Shown: piece after piece, positions 1 through 5,056 of the stretch
Layout: each line of letters begins with the position of its first letter
How positions within the stretch are numbered: position 1 is the first letter of the stretch
Assembly (NCBI GenBank): GCA_947167415.1
Contig: CAMVHY010000120.1
Coordinates: 1 to 5,056 of the forward strand
DNA from: an uncultured Clostridia bacterium
GTDB taxonomy: Bacteria > Bacillota > Clostridia > Lachnospirales > CAMVHY01
Reading direction: 5' to 3'
DNA length: 5,056 bases
The notes under the pieces: generated by a model
The model's database searches: none
Told to the model about the DNA's origin: nothing
The model's input: only the letters and a program-made list of their open reading frames with translations
Made by a program: the position numbers and the translations under genes

Positions 1-12
1 TTTTTTATCCAC

Positions 13-96
13 TTATATTATATATCTTATATTTCTTCTAATTTTTTCGACACTACCTAATATTCCTGCATATAAAGCTTTTTTTATACCAATCAT
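13..96 (-). CDS. Small ORF, 27-aa cationic hydrophobic peptide (unrecognised)
   Basis: This short ORF starts with ATG at 96-94 and stops with TAA at 15-13. An AAGGAG Shine-Dalgarno (109-104) sits 7 nt before the ATG, as good a site as any in the window. The peptide begins MIGIKKALYAGILGS and ends in an Arg-rich, Ile/Tyr-rich tail. It has six Lys/Arg against one Glu, and the rest is mainly Ile, Leu, Ala, Gly and Tyr, so it could form a cationic amphipathic or membrane-associated helix. It starts 38 nt after the stop of the upstream SDR gene and is probably co-transcribed with it. I do not recognise a family. It could be a genuine micropeptide, a small toxin or bacteriocin-like peptide, or the 5' stub of a longer gene closed by a premature stop. 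Only 12 nt lie beyond its stop, so the last option cannot be tested here. Confidence 0.45.
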   Translation of the reverse strand: MIGIKKALYAGILGSVEKIRRNIRYII

Positions 97-103
97 CAAA
101 TTT

Positions 104-109
104 CTCCTT
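104..109 (-). promoter_or_regulatory. Shine-Dalgarno site of the small ORF
   Basis: The minus strand reads AAGGAG followed by AAATTTG and then ATG, a 7-nt spacer. The site is near-ideal and is the main reason for believing that the 27-codon ORF is translated. Confidence 0.6.
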
Positions 110-134
110 TTTAATTTTTACTCTAAAAAAAAAA

Positions 135-947
135 TCAAATAGCATGTCCGCCGGAAACTTTTATAACTTGTCCCGTAATCATTTTTGCTTTTTCGCTTGC
201 TAAAAATAAAATAGTATCCGCAATATCTTCCGGTTTGATTAATTTTTTCATAGGAATTAACGAAACAACTTCTTTTTCAAAATCATCATCGATCCATCCC
301 GTTTGTGTTGGACCTGGCGCAACACAATTTACAGTAATTCCATATTTTGCGACTTCAATCGCAACGCTTCGAGTCAGCGCTTCTAAACTTGCTTTACTAG
401 CTCCATAAGTAATTTGACCAGCAAAAATTTGCGCCGCATCCGTAGAAATATTTATTATTCTTCCATAATCACCACGATGCTTAATAAATTCTCGCATCAT
501 TAAAATACTTCCTCGAACATTAACTGCAAATGTCTCATCAATTACTTTTTGCGTTATCTTTTCTATCGTATCAAAACCATTCTCATCATCAACTGCGGCA
601 TTATTAACCAAAACATCAATTTTTCCATATTTTTTTAAAGCCGTCGAATAAATCTCCTTTACAGCATTTTCATTAGAAATATCGCTTTCCAAAACAATAC
701 AATCAGCATTTATTTCTTTTATTTTATTTTCAACAACATTGGCATTTTCTGCATTCGACGCGTAATATTTATCAACCCCATTTTTATTAATCTTATTCTT
801 ATCAAACTGCCTGAATATTTTTTTATAGACTAAAACTAATTTTGCTTTTTCGCGAGCAAATGCATACGATGCCGCTGCTCCAATTCCTTGTGGATTATTT
901 ATTCCTGTAATTAAAACAACTTTATTCTCCAGCCCATAAGAAATCAT
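135..947 (-). CDS. Short-chain dehydrogenase/reductase (SDR), FabG-like
   Basis: A 270-aa classical SDR, presumably a cytosolic NAD(P)H-dependent oxidoreductase; the substrate cannot be read from sequence. The Rossmann cofactor loop is TGINNPQGIG (residues 14-23), with five rather than the usual three residues between TG and GIG. Further landmarks are the adenine-ring Asp in SDIS (D89), NNAA (115-118), the catalytic Asn in AVNVRG (N143), Ser in INIST (S168), the YxxxK pair in YGASK (Y181, K185), PGPTQTGW (211-218) and a C-terminal SGGHAI typical of FabG-like SDRs. All catalytic tetrad residues are present. Residues about 41-75 form a Lys/Asn/Glu-rich stretch, which helps make it longer than FabG (about 245 aa). 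I chose ATG at 947 because a GGAGGG site lies 7 nt upstream. An in-frame TTG at 968 and ATG at 953 would place that site inside or against the gene. A T10 run directly follows the stop without a convincing hairpin. Confidence 0.9.
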   Translation of the reverse strand: MISYGLENKVVLITGINNPQGIGAAASYAFAREKAKLVLVYKKIFRQFDKNKINKNGVDKYYASNAENANVVENKIKEINADCIVLESDISNENAVKEIYSTALKKYGKIDVLVNNAAVDDENGFDTIEKITQKVIDETFAVNVRGSILMMREFIKHRGDYGRIINISTDAAQIFAGQITYGASKASLEALTRSVAIEVAKYGITVNCVAPGPTQTGWIDDDFEKEVVSLIPMKKLIKPEDIADTILFLASEKAKMITGQVIKVSGGHAI

Positions 948-954
948 TTTCATT

Positions 955-960
955 CCCTCC
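955..960 (-). promoter_or_regulatory. Shine-Dalgarno site deciding the SDR start
   Basis: The minus strand reads GGAGGG, then AATGAAA, then ATG at 947. The 7-nt spacing favours the ATG at 947 over the ATG at 953, which is only 1 nt from the site, and over the TTG at 968, which lies upstream of it. Confidence 0.65.
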
Positions 961-1033
961 GCTTTCAAAATTAAAACCCTGACATTTCAATCATAAACAA
1001 AATAAATCTAAAAATAAAGTTTCTAATAAACAC

Positions 1034-1042
1034 AATCTAACA
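1034..1042 (-). promoter_or_regulatory. Possible extended -10 promoter of the SDR gene
   Basis: In the 121-nt gap between the helicase stop and the SDR start, the minus strand carries TGTTAGATT. This is an extended -10 (TGn) followed by TAGATT, within the string GTATGTTAGA that also occurs in the stronger promoter at 4387-4415. No good -35 hexamer lies 16-18 nt upstream, so it would depend on the extended -10. The call is tentative because the gap is AT-rich. Confidence 0.3.
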
Positions 1043-1068
1043 TACAAAACTTTTTTATATCTTAACTT

Positions 1069-2889
1069 TTATTTTAAAAACGGCCTTAAAAACCTCGAAA
1101 CTTTCGCATCTGATTCATATCGTGATTTTATTACTGAGATAAATAAATTATTTTTTGCACGCGTCAATCCTACATAAAATAATCTTAATTCCTCTTCCAA
1201 TTCTTGGCCCGTAACACTTTTTTCATGTGGCACTAAACCTTCGATTGTGCTGATTAAATAAACTGTATCAAATTCAAGTCCTTTTGCACTGTGCATCGTT
1301 GTTAAAGTTACGCCTGGATTTTTAGCGTTTAATAGTTTTGCATTGACTGAAAAGTTTTCGGCATACGAAATAAATTCACTCTTATCACTAAAATTTTTTG
1401 CACTTTCCTGAACTTCATCGAGAATTTCAAATAACCATCTGGATTTTATTTTTCTGGCGTCACAAAATTCTCTTATAAAATTATCGTAGCCAATCACTTT
1501 TCTTATATATTTTACACAATCATAACATGACAAGCCAAAAATTTTTTTTACATGAAATAATAATTCTTCTATCGGAGCTCGTCGCCATAACGGAATTTTT
1601 CTGTCCTCAAATAAATTTTTTAATATATTTTTTTTATCTCCCAGAGATTTTTTTGATGCGCGTATAAACATTTCTTTACTTATAAATCTTTTTGGTCGAT
1701 TTATTATTTGCCCAAGAGATTTTATATCACTTTGATCAAGACAAAATTTTATGTATGCCAAAATATCTTGTGAAACCCAATTATCATATAAATTACTAAC
1801 TTCGTCTTTTAATTTATAATCTATATTCAGATTCATAAAATTTATTATAAATGCTTGTGCCTGAATATTAGTTCGAAAAATTATCGCCGTGTCATTTGCC
1901 TGCTCCAAATTATTTTTTTTTATCATCGCCGCAATTTTTTTTGCTTCGTCATTTATATCATCAAATTTTAAAATTTTTGGCTCGATTCCGATTAAACCAC
2001 GCCCAGAAGTTTTTTTCTGATATCTATTTTTATTTTGCGCGATAACTTTATTACAAAACAAAATTATTTTTTCGCTCGATCTATAATTTTTATCTAAAAT
2101 AATTATTTTTGCATCACCAAAATCTTTTTTAAAATCCAATAAAAATTCTGGTCGTGCTCCACGAAATTTATAAATACTTTGGTCGTCATCACCAACCACA
2201 AATAAATTTTCTGTTGTCAATAATTTTATACATTCATATTGCGCGCGATTTATATCCTGAAACTCATCGATCAAAATAAATTTATATTTACTTTTATAAA
2301 ATTCAAGCGCCGATTTATTTTTCGTCAAAATTTTATGGCATAAACTCAACATGTCATCAAAATCAATTTTCTTATGTTTTTTTTTATATCCCTCGTAAAT
2401 TAAAAAAATTTTTTTAAAATCATCACTCGCACACGATTTACTATTATAAAAATTTATGTCCAGCAATTCATTTTTTACAATTCCAATCTCATTTAAAATA
2501 TCTTTTAAAAAATCCTCGTCCGAATTAAAATCAAAGTTATTACTTATAATTTGCTTAATCAAATTTTTTTTTTCTGTTTCAGCAAAAATATTTTCAACCG
2601 AAATATTATAAACATGCCTGATAATTCTAAAAAAAAACGAATGAAACGTAGCAAATAAAACTTTGTTTGCGCCGTAAATTTTTTGAAATCGATTTTTCAT
2701 TTCATCAGCAGCGGCTTTTGTAAAAGTAATAACCAAAATATTTTTTTCGTTAACTTTATATTTTTCCAACAAAGTTTTTACGCGATGAATAATAACAGTT
2801 GTCTTACCGCTTCCAGGTCCGGCTAAAACAAGCATTTTCCCTTTAAAAAAATTTGCCGCCTCAGATTGTTTTTCATTCAGTCCATTCAT
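1069..2889 (-). CDS. UvrD/PcrA/Rep-like superfamily 1A DNA helicase
   Basis: A 606-aa ATP-dependent 3'-5' DNA helicase of the UvrD/Rep family, expected to act in DNA repair or on stalled replication forks. All signature motifs are intact: Q motif LNEKQSEA (4-11), Walker A GPGSGKT (24-30), motif Ia ITFTKAAADEMKNR (54-67), TFHS (81-84), IDFDDML (175-181), Walker B/motif II LIDEFQD (206-212), motif III VVGDDDQSIYKFRGA (231-245), motif IV DKNYRSS (266-272), INRPKRFISK (396-405), motif V TTMHSAKGLEFD (530-541) and motif VI LRLFYVGLTRAK (568-579). The protein ends soon after motif VI. It is therefore about 100 residues shorter than PcrA or UvrD (about 720 aa) and lacks their extended C-terminal region. 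That, and the TFHSFFFRI segment, resemble a compact helicase family I associate with Clostridia, so I do not assign pcrA or uvrD. ATG at 2889 has AAGGAG (2901-2896) 6 nt upstream. Confidence 0.93.
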   Translation of the reverse strand: MNGLNEKQSEAANFFKGKMLVLAGPGSGKTTVIIHRVKTLLEKYKVNEKNILVITFTKAAADEMKNRFQKIYGANKVLFATFHSFFFRIIRHVYNISVENIFAETEKKNLIKQIISNNFDFNSDEDFLKDILNEIGIVKNELLDINFYNSKSCASDDFKKIFLIYEGYKKKHKKIDFDDMLSLCHKILTKNKSALEFYKSKYKFILIDEFQDINRAQYECIKLLTTENLFVVGDDDQSIYKFRGARPEFLLDFKKDFGDAKIIILDKNYRSSEKIILFCNKVIAQNKNRYQKKTSGRGLIGIEPKILKFDDINDEAKKIAAMIKKNNLEQANDTAIIFRTNIQAQAFIINFMNLNIDYKLKDEVSNLYDNWVSQDILAYIKFCLDQSDIKSLGQIINRPKRFISKEMFIRASKKSLGDKKNILKNLFEDRKIPLWRRAPIEELLFHVKKIFGLSCYDCVKYIRKVIGYDNFIREFCDARKIKSRWLFEILDEVQESAKNFSDKSEFISYAENFSVNAKLLNAKNPGVTLTTMHSAKGLEFDTVYLISTIEGLVPHEKSVTGQELEEELRLFYVGLTRAKNNLFISVIKSRYESDAKVSRFLRPFLK

Positions 2890-2924
2890 AATTTTCTCCT
2901 TAAAATTTTTTTCTGGCGCAATTT

Positions 2925-2954
2925 ATTTTAAGACAGATAATTTTTTTTGCCCAA
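2925..2954 (-). promoter_or_regulatory. Weak candidate promoter for the helicase gene
   Basis: On the minus strand, between the terminator repeat and the helicase start, TTGGGC (2954-2949) is followed after 18 nt by TAAAAT (2930-2925). The -10 matches consensus at five of six positions and the -35 at three of six. It is the best pair seen in this short AT-rich gap. Read-through from the upstream gene past the hairpin is the alternative source of transcription. Confidence 0.28.
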
Positions 2955-2986
2955 GAAAATAAAAGACCAATCAAATTGATGATTGG
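2955..2986 (-). terminator. Intrinsic terminator of the membrane-protein gene (hairpin-repeat copy 1)
   Basis: Minus-strand RNA can form a 7-bp stem, CCAATCA pairing with TGATTGG (2986-2980 with 2973-2967) around a 6-nt loop, followed by the T-rich tract TCTTTTATTTTC. The hairpin begins about 30 nt after the stop codon of the membrane-protein gene. The other strand also has a T-rich tail (CTTTTTATTTT), so the hairpin could act in both directions. It is part of the direct repeat described separately. Confidence 0.7.
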
Positions 2987-3010
2987 CTTTTTATTTTAAA
3001 GATAAATTTT
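2961..3010. repeat. ~50-bp direct repeat, copy 1
   Basis: This 50-nt segment recurs in the same orientation at 4473-4523. The copies differ only at one loop base (T versus C) and at A versus TG in the T-rich tail. It contains the CCAATCA/TGATTGG hairpin, and similarity continues beyond it through AAAGATAAATTTT. That argues for a copied sequence unit rather than two terminators that merely look alike. The flanking bases on either side of the two copies are not similar. Confidence 0.85.
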
Positions 3011-3016
3011 TTATTA

Positions 3017-4312
3017 TTAAGGAGATGGTGGATTATCTATATTTTTTTCTGTATCGATCGGTCCTAATTTAATATCATTATTATTTTGTTCCATTGCATT
3101 GATTTCATTGTTATTGAGTATTATTTTGTTTTTGTTTGCCTCAAAAGTTGAAATTTTTTCAGGTTCTGGCTCTTTAAAACTTTTTATCTTCTCCAAATCA
3201 TAGACATCAATGGCGCGATCAATTGATTTGATTTCGTTATAGTTTTCTTTTAAACATAAAAACAAACAAATTCCAACTGCAACAGTAAGTATCACTTCAA
3301 CTATTCCAAACCAAAAAAACCATGTTGCCACATAAATTTCCATAAAATAAATTGTTAAAACTATAGCTGAGGCAATACTTCCAAAGACAAGAATCGCTGT
3401 TAAAACCCATTCTCTCTCGTAGAAATAATTATATCTATTTTTTTCGATTTGAAGTTTATTTTTACATGAATTTAAATAATCATAGAAAAGTTGTTTATCT
3501 TCTGATGGTAAATTTTCTTCTAGCATTTGATGCCACTGCAGAAAAAAGTTGTAGCGATCTGGATTTGAAAGCAATGCTAAAAGTATTGAGGAATTCGATA
3601 CGTAGATGTGTAAAATAATAATTTGATATATTAACTTCAAATAAAATCCATTTTTAAGTTTAAACAACGGGATAATTCTTTTATTGGTTATAAAATCACG
3701 TACTAATTTTTTCGTAAACGACACAAAGCAACGCGTTAGATATGTACTTTCAAGCACCGAATATAAATAATTAGTATAATTTGTATTAAAATCGTTGGCA
3801 AAACGCCAAGTTAAACTGTATTTACTAGCCAGAATACTGTTTGATATCTGTTTCATATTCTCTGAAGACAAATACTTACTAGTTTTGTTTCCCAATTCGT
3901 CAACATCCATATCTGCCTGAGCGTTGCGTGTCTTTAATATTTTGTCATTAAAGAACTTTATTGATTCTTCGTCATAAAAATCAAATTTTATTTTGTTTAG
4001 ACATTTTTTTATTTCATCTGAATCTGTGGCATCCTGCAATTTGTCTATTGTGTTAGTAAAATTTTCTATTTTATCTATCCGTTCTGTATTTAATTTCAAG
4101 TTTTCCATTATACCAACAATATCAAAAAATTCTTCCATTGTTCCAATTTTTAACGGGGTATTGATTAATTTTTCTGTTTCTTCAACCTCATTTTTTAACT
4201 CCGTATTCTTATCAAGCAAATTTTTTAAATTTTCATTTTTAACAAGATGTAATTCATTTGATTGATTAATTGATTGTGGCGTTTCCAATGTTTTCTTGTT
4301 TTTCATTTCCAT
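3017..4312 (-). CDS. Two-TM membrane protein of unknown function
   Basis: A 431-aa protein that I do not recognise. The first ~130 residues are hydrophilic, rich in Lys, Glu and Asn, and probably helical or coiled coil (30-50 and 70-105). Residues about 222-248 form a moderately hydrophobic stretch. Two clear transmembrane segments follow at about 302-324 and 330-354, separated by a very short turn containing TWFFWFG. The C-terminal ~75 residues are hydrophilic and low complexity, with EPEPEK and Asn-rich runs. There is no signal peptide. Basic residues on both sides of the TM pair suggest that both termini are cytoplasmic (inferred). The gene ends in three tandem TAA stops (3019-3011). It forms its own transcription unit, with a promoter at 4387-4415 and a terminator at 2955-2986. 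The start is doubtful: ATG 4312 has only a weak site (AAGTGA) upstream, whereas a strong AAGGAG serves an out-of-frame ATG at 4334. Confidence 0.8.
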   Translation of the reverse strand: MEMKNKKTLETPQSINQSNELHLVKNENLKNLLDKNTELKNEVEETEKLINTPLKIGTMEEFFDIVGIMENLKLNTERIDKIENFTNTIDKLQDATDSDEIKKCLNKIKFDFYDEESIKFFNDKILKTRNAQADMDVDELGNKTSKYLSSENMKQISNSILASKYSLTWRFANDFNTNYTNYLYSVLESTYLTRCFVSFTKKLVRDFITNKRIIPLFKLKNGFYLKLIYQIIILHIYVSNSSILLALLSNPDRYNFFLQWHQMLEENLPSEDKQLFYDYLNSCKNKLQIEKNRYNYFYEREWVLTAILVFGSIASAIVLTIYFMEIYVATWFFWFGIVEVILTVAVGICLFLCLKENYNEIKSIDRAIDVYDLEKIKSFKEPEPEKISTFEANKNKIILNNNEINAMEQNNNDIKLGPIDTEKNIDNPPSP

Positions 4313-4334
4313 TTATTTCACTTGCTTTATTCAT
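4266..4334 (-). CDS. 22-codon leader ORF, or displaced true 5' end of the membrane-protein gene
   Basis: ATG at 4334-4332 lies 8 nt after AAGGAG, the best ribosome site in this region. Its frame runs 22 codons, beginning MNKASEINGNEKQ, and stops at 4266. It overlaps the first 15-16 codons of the 431-aa frame in a different register. Its Asn, Glu and Lys composition resembles the N-terminus of the main protein. Two readings fit. Either this is a short leader peptide coupled to the main gene, or a one-base indel has separated the true start from the rest. The region has several short A runs and an ATCAATTAATCAATCAA repeat where slippage would be easy. Confidence 0.4.
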   Translation of the reverse strand: MNKASEINGNEKQENIGNATIN

Positions 4335-4342
4335 AGCAAACA

Positions 4343-4348
4343 CTCCTT
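4343..4348 (-). promoter_or_regulatory. Strong Shine-Dalgarno site out of frame with the main gene
   Basis: The minus strand reads AAAAGGAG, then an 8-nt spacer, then ATG at 4334. It is the only strong ribosome site between the promoter and the membrane-protein gene. It directs initiation into the 22-codon frame rather than the 431-codon one. Confidence 0.65.
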
Positions 4349-4386
4349 TTTTATAAAAAAATAACCCACAACATAAACACATATTT

Positions 4387-4415
4387 ATTCTAACATACGA
4401 AAAAATCTATGTCAA
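4387..4415 (-). promoter_or_regulatory. Sigma-70/SigA-type promoter of the membrane-protein gene
   Basis: The minus strand carries TTGACA (4415-4410, perfect -35), a 17-nt spacer, and TAGAAT (4392-4387, five of six -10 bases), with an extended -10 TG dinucleotide one base before the -10. Transcription should begin near 4380, giving a leader of about 46 nt to the ATG at 4334. This is the strongest promoter seen in the window. Confidence 0.8.
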
Positions 4416-4463
4416 ACAAAAAAATATTTTTTAAAATAAAATTTAGCTTTAGTTATTAATTTT

Positions 4464-4498
4464 TTTACATGAAAAAGACCAATCAAACTGATGATTGG
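4464..4498 (-). terminator. Hairpin in repeat copy 2, possible terminator for an upstream minus-strand gene
   Basis: Read on the minus strand, the 7-bp stem with a 6-nt loop is followed by TCTTTTTCATG and a further A/T-rich tract. It would stop transcription arriving from the right before it reached the promoter at 4387-4415. No minus-strand gene is visible to the right, only the decayed plus-strand IS, so any gene it once served is lost or lies beyond the window. On the plus strand its tail is CTTTTTTGTTTT, which could also terminate. Confidence 0.5.
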
Positions 4499-4523
4499 CT
4501 TTTTTGTTTTAAAGATAAATTTT
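4473..4523. repeat. ~50-bp direct repeat, copy 2
   Basis: This is the second copy of the repeat at 2961-3010, in the same orientation and nearly identical over 51 nt. Together the copies bracket the membrane-protein gene and its promoter, about 1.5 kb apart. This copy keeps the CCAATCA/TGATTGG stem (4479-4485 with 4492-4498) and the trailing AAAGATAAATTTT. Confidence 0.85.
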
Positions 4524-4540
4524 CGAGATAAAAAAAATTG

Positions 4541-5056
4541 CTAGATAGTGTCTACATAAAGAAGATAAAAAAAAGAAATAAACTATAAAATAAAGTATAA
4601 TGGGAAAAAATAGAAAATAGGAGCAAAATAAACATAAAAAAAAACGTATTATGGAAATGTATTATTTGACATAAGTGACGCAAAGCGAGAGCTAATATAT
4701 AGCCAAAGACAATCGAAAGTTTATCAATGCGGTTGTTTGGATACTTAAAACAGGATCTCCGTGGAGAGATCTACCGCTAGATATGGTAATTGGGATACAA
4801 TTCATCAAAGATTTATTCGATGGCAACGAAAAGGTATTTTAAAGAAATTATTTGAGATACTGGAAGATGATGCGAACTTTGAGTAGCTAGTGACCGATTC
4901 AGGTTATGTGAAAATACAGCTGGGACTCGCGGTGAAAACCAGGCTATATCAAAGATAAAAGGGAGCTTAATTCGAAAATACACTTAGCCGTCAATGAACG
5001 TGGTTTGCCTGTAAAATTTATCGTTACCGAGGGAACGCGTGCCGATTGTAAAGAAG
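4541..5056 (+). mobile_element. Decayed IS5-family (IS427-like) insertion sequence, left part
   Basis: The transposase remnant places an IS5-family element here, running off the right edge. The left end is not proven. A candidate lies at 4541-4564, where CTAG (which fits the YTAR target preference known for IS5-type elements) is followed by ATAGTGTCTACATAAAGAAG. The opposite terminal repeat is outside the window, so the boundary cannot be checked. Between the candidate end and the coding remnant lies A-rich sequence with a perfect TATAAT (4596-4601) but no good -35, then AGGAG (4619-4623). These are plausibly the old transposase expression signals. Confidence 0.6.
4634..5056 (+). pseudogene. 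Broken IS5-family (IS427-like) transposase, 3' end beyond window
   Basis: Transposase similarity continues across several frames. Frame 1 (4699-4779) gives [18 protein letters not shown] followed by SPWRDLP, the typical IS5 N-terminal region. Frame 2 (4782-4916) gives [14 protein letters not shown], then a Lys/Leu-rich stretch, and after an in-frame TAG (4884-4886) LVTDSGYVKI, which holds the first catalytic Asp. Frame 3 (4919-4966) gives AGTRGENQAISKIKGS. Frame 4 (4969-5056) gives NSKIHLAVNERGLPVKFIV and then TEGTRADCKE. Between frames, one base is missing at about 4780, about ten at about 4917 (where the family usually has HPHA) and one at about 4967; these sizes are inferred from the family pattern. 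Before 4699 similarity is poor, with further stops. An ATA at 4634 may be a mutated ATG, because AGGAG precedes it and KKKRI follows. It cannot encode an active transposase. Confidence 0.88.

Noticed and set aside
86..102. AAATTTGATGATTGG near the small ORF start resembling part of the hairpin repeat (AAATTGATGATTGG)
   Set aside because: The match is only about 14 nt with a one-base gap, lacks the second stem arm and T-rich tail, and is explained by the ATG ATT GG start codons. Chance is likely at this base composition.
125..166. Intrinsic terminator after the SDR gene, suggested by the T10 run following its stop
   Set aside because: No stable stem precedes the T run. The best is a 3-bp pairing around TCCGGCGGA, too weak to call.
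948..968. Longer SDR start at TTG 968 (seven more residues)
   Set aside because: The extra codons contain the GGAGGG ribosome site itself, which is correctly spaced for ATG 947. SDRs usually begin only a few residues before the first beta strand.
2890..3016. Riboswitch or structured RNA upstream of the helicase
   Set aside because: The 127-nt gap is explained by the terminator repeat, a possible weak promoter and the Shine-Dalgarno. No further structured element was seen.
3993..4265. 90-codon plus-strand ORF opposite the membrane-protein gene
   Set aside because: It is a Ser/Phe-rich translation, as expected from reading the antisense of Glu/Lys/Asn-rich codons. It has no recognised motif and lies wholly inside a longer credible gene.
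4490..4543. Short plus-strand ORF beginning at ATG in repeat copy 2
   Set aside because: It has no ribosome site, the start lies within the hairpin, and the frame closes at the TAG in the candidate IS end. No support for translation.
1..5056. CRISPR array, tRNA or rRNA
   Set aside because: No regularly spaced repeats were seen, only the two-copy 50-bp repeat, and no cloverleaf or rRNA-like GC-richer stretch.

Overview
This is a very AT-rich window (by eye about three quarters A+T, not counted) with strong AAGGAG or GGAGGG Shine-Dalgarno sites and sigma-70-type promoters. The helicase resembles, from memory, a roughly 600-residue UvrD-like family common in Clostridia and related lineages. Together these suggest a low-GC Bacillota-like host. 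The degenerate IS5-type element is not diagnostic, so the host assignment is an inference.

Layout: every intact gene is on the minus strand, so transcription runs right to left. From the right: a decayed IS5-family (IS427-like) element on the plus strand (about 4541 to the window edge); one copy of a ~50-bp hairpin repeat (4473-4523); a near-consensus promoter (4387-4415); an unrecognised two-TM membrane protein gene (3017-4312) with a start-codon/frame puzzle; a second copy of the hairpin repeat (2961-3010), acting as that gene's terminator; a compact UvrD/PcrA-like superfamily 1 DNA helicase gene (1069-2889); a short-chain dehydrogenase/reductase gene (135-947, 270 aa); and, 38 nt further on, a 27-codon ORF (13-96) with an excellent ribosome binding site, encoding a cationic, hydrophobic peptide.

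How the genes relate: no shared pathway is evident. The membrane-protein gene is a self-contained unit (terminator repeat, promoter, gene, terminator repeat). The helicase and SDR appear to have their own weaker promoters, with some read-through possible. The small ORF lies close enough behind the SDR to be co-transcribed with it.

The points most worth a second look are the direct hairpin repeats bracketing the membrane-protein gene, the mismatch between that gene's best ribosome binding site and its reading frame, and the small cationic ORF. No CRISPR array, rRNA or tRNA was seen.
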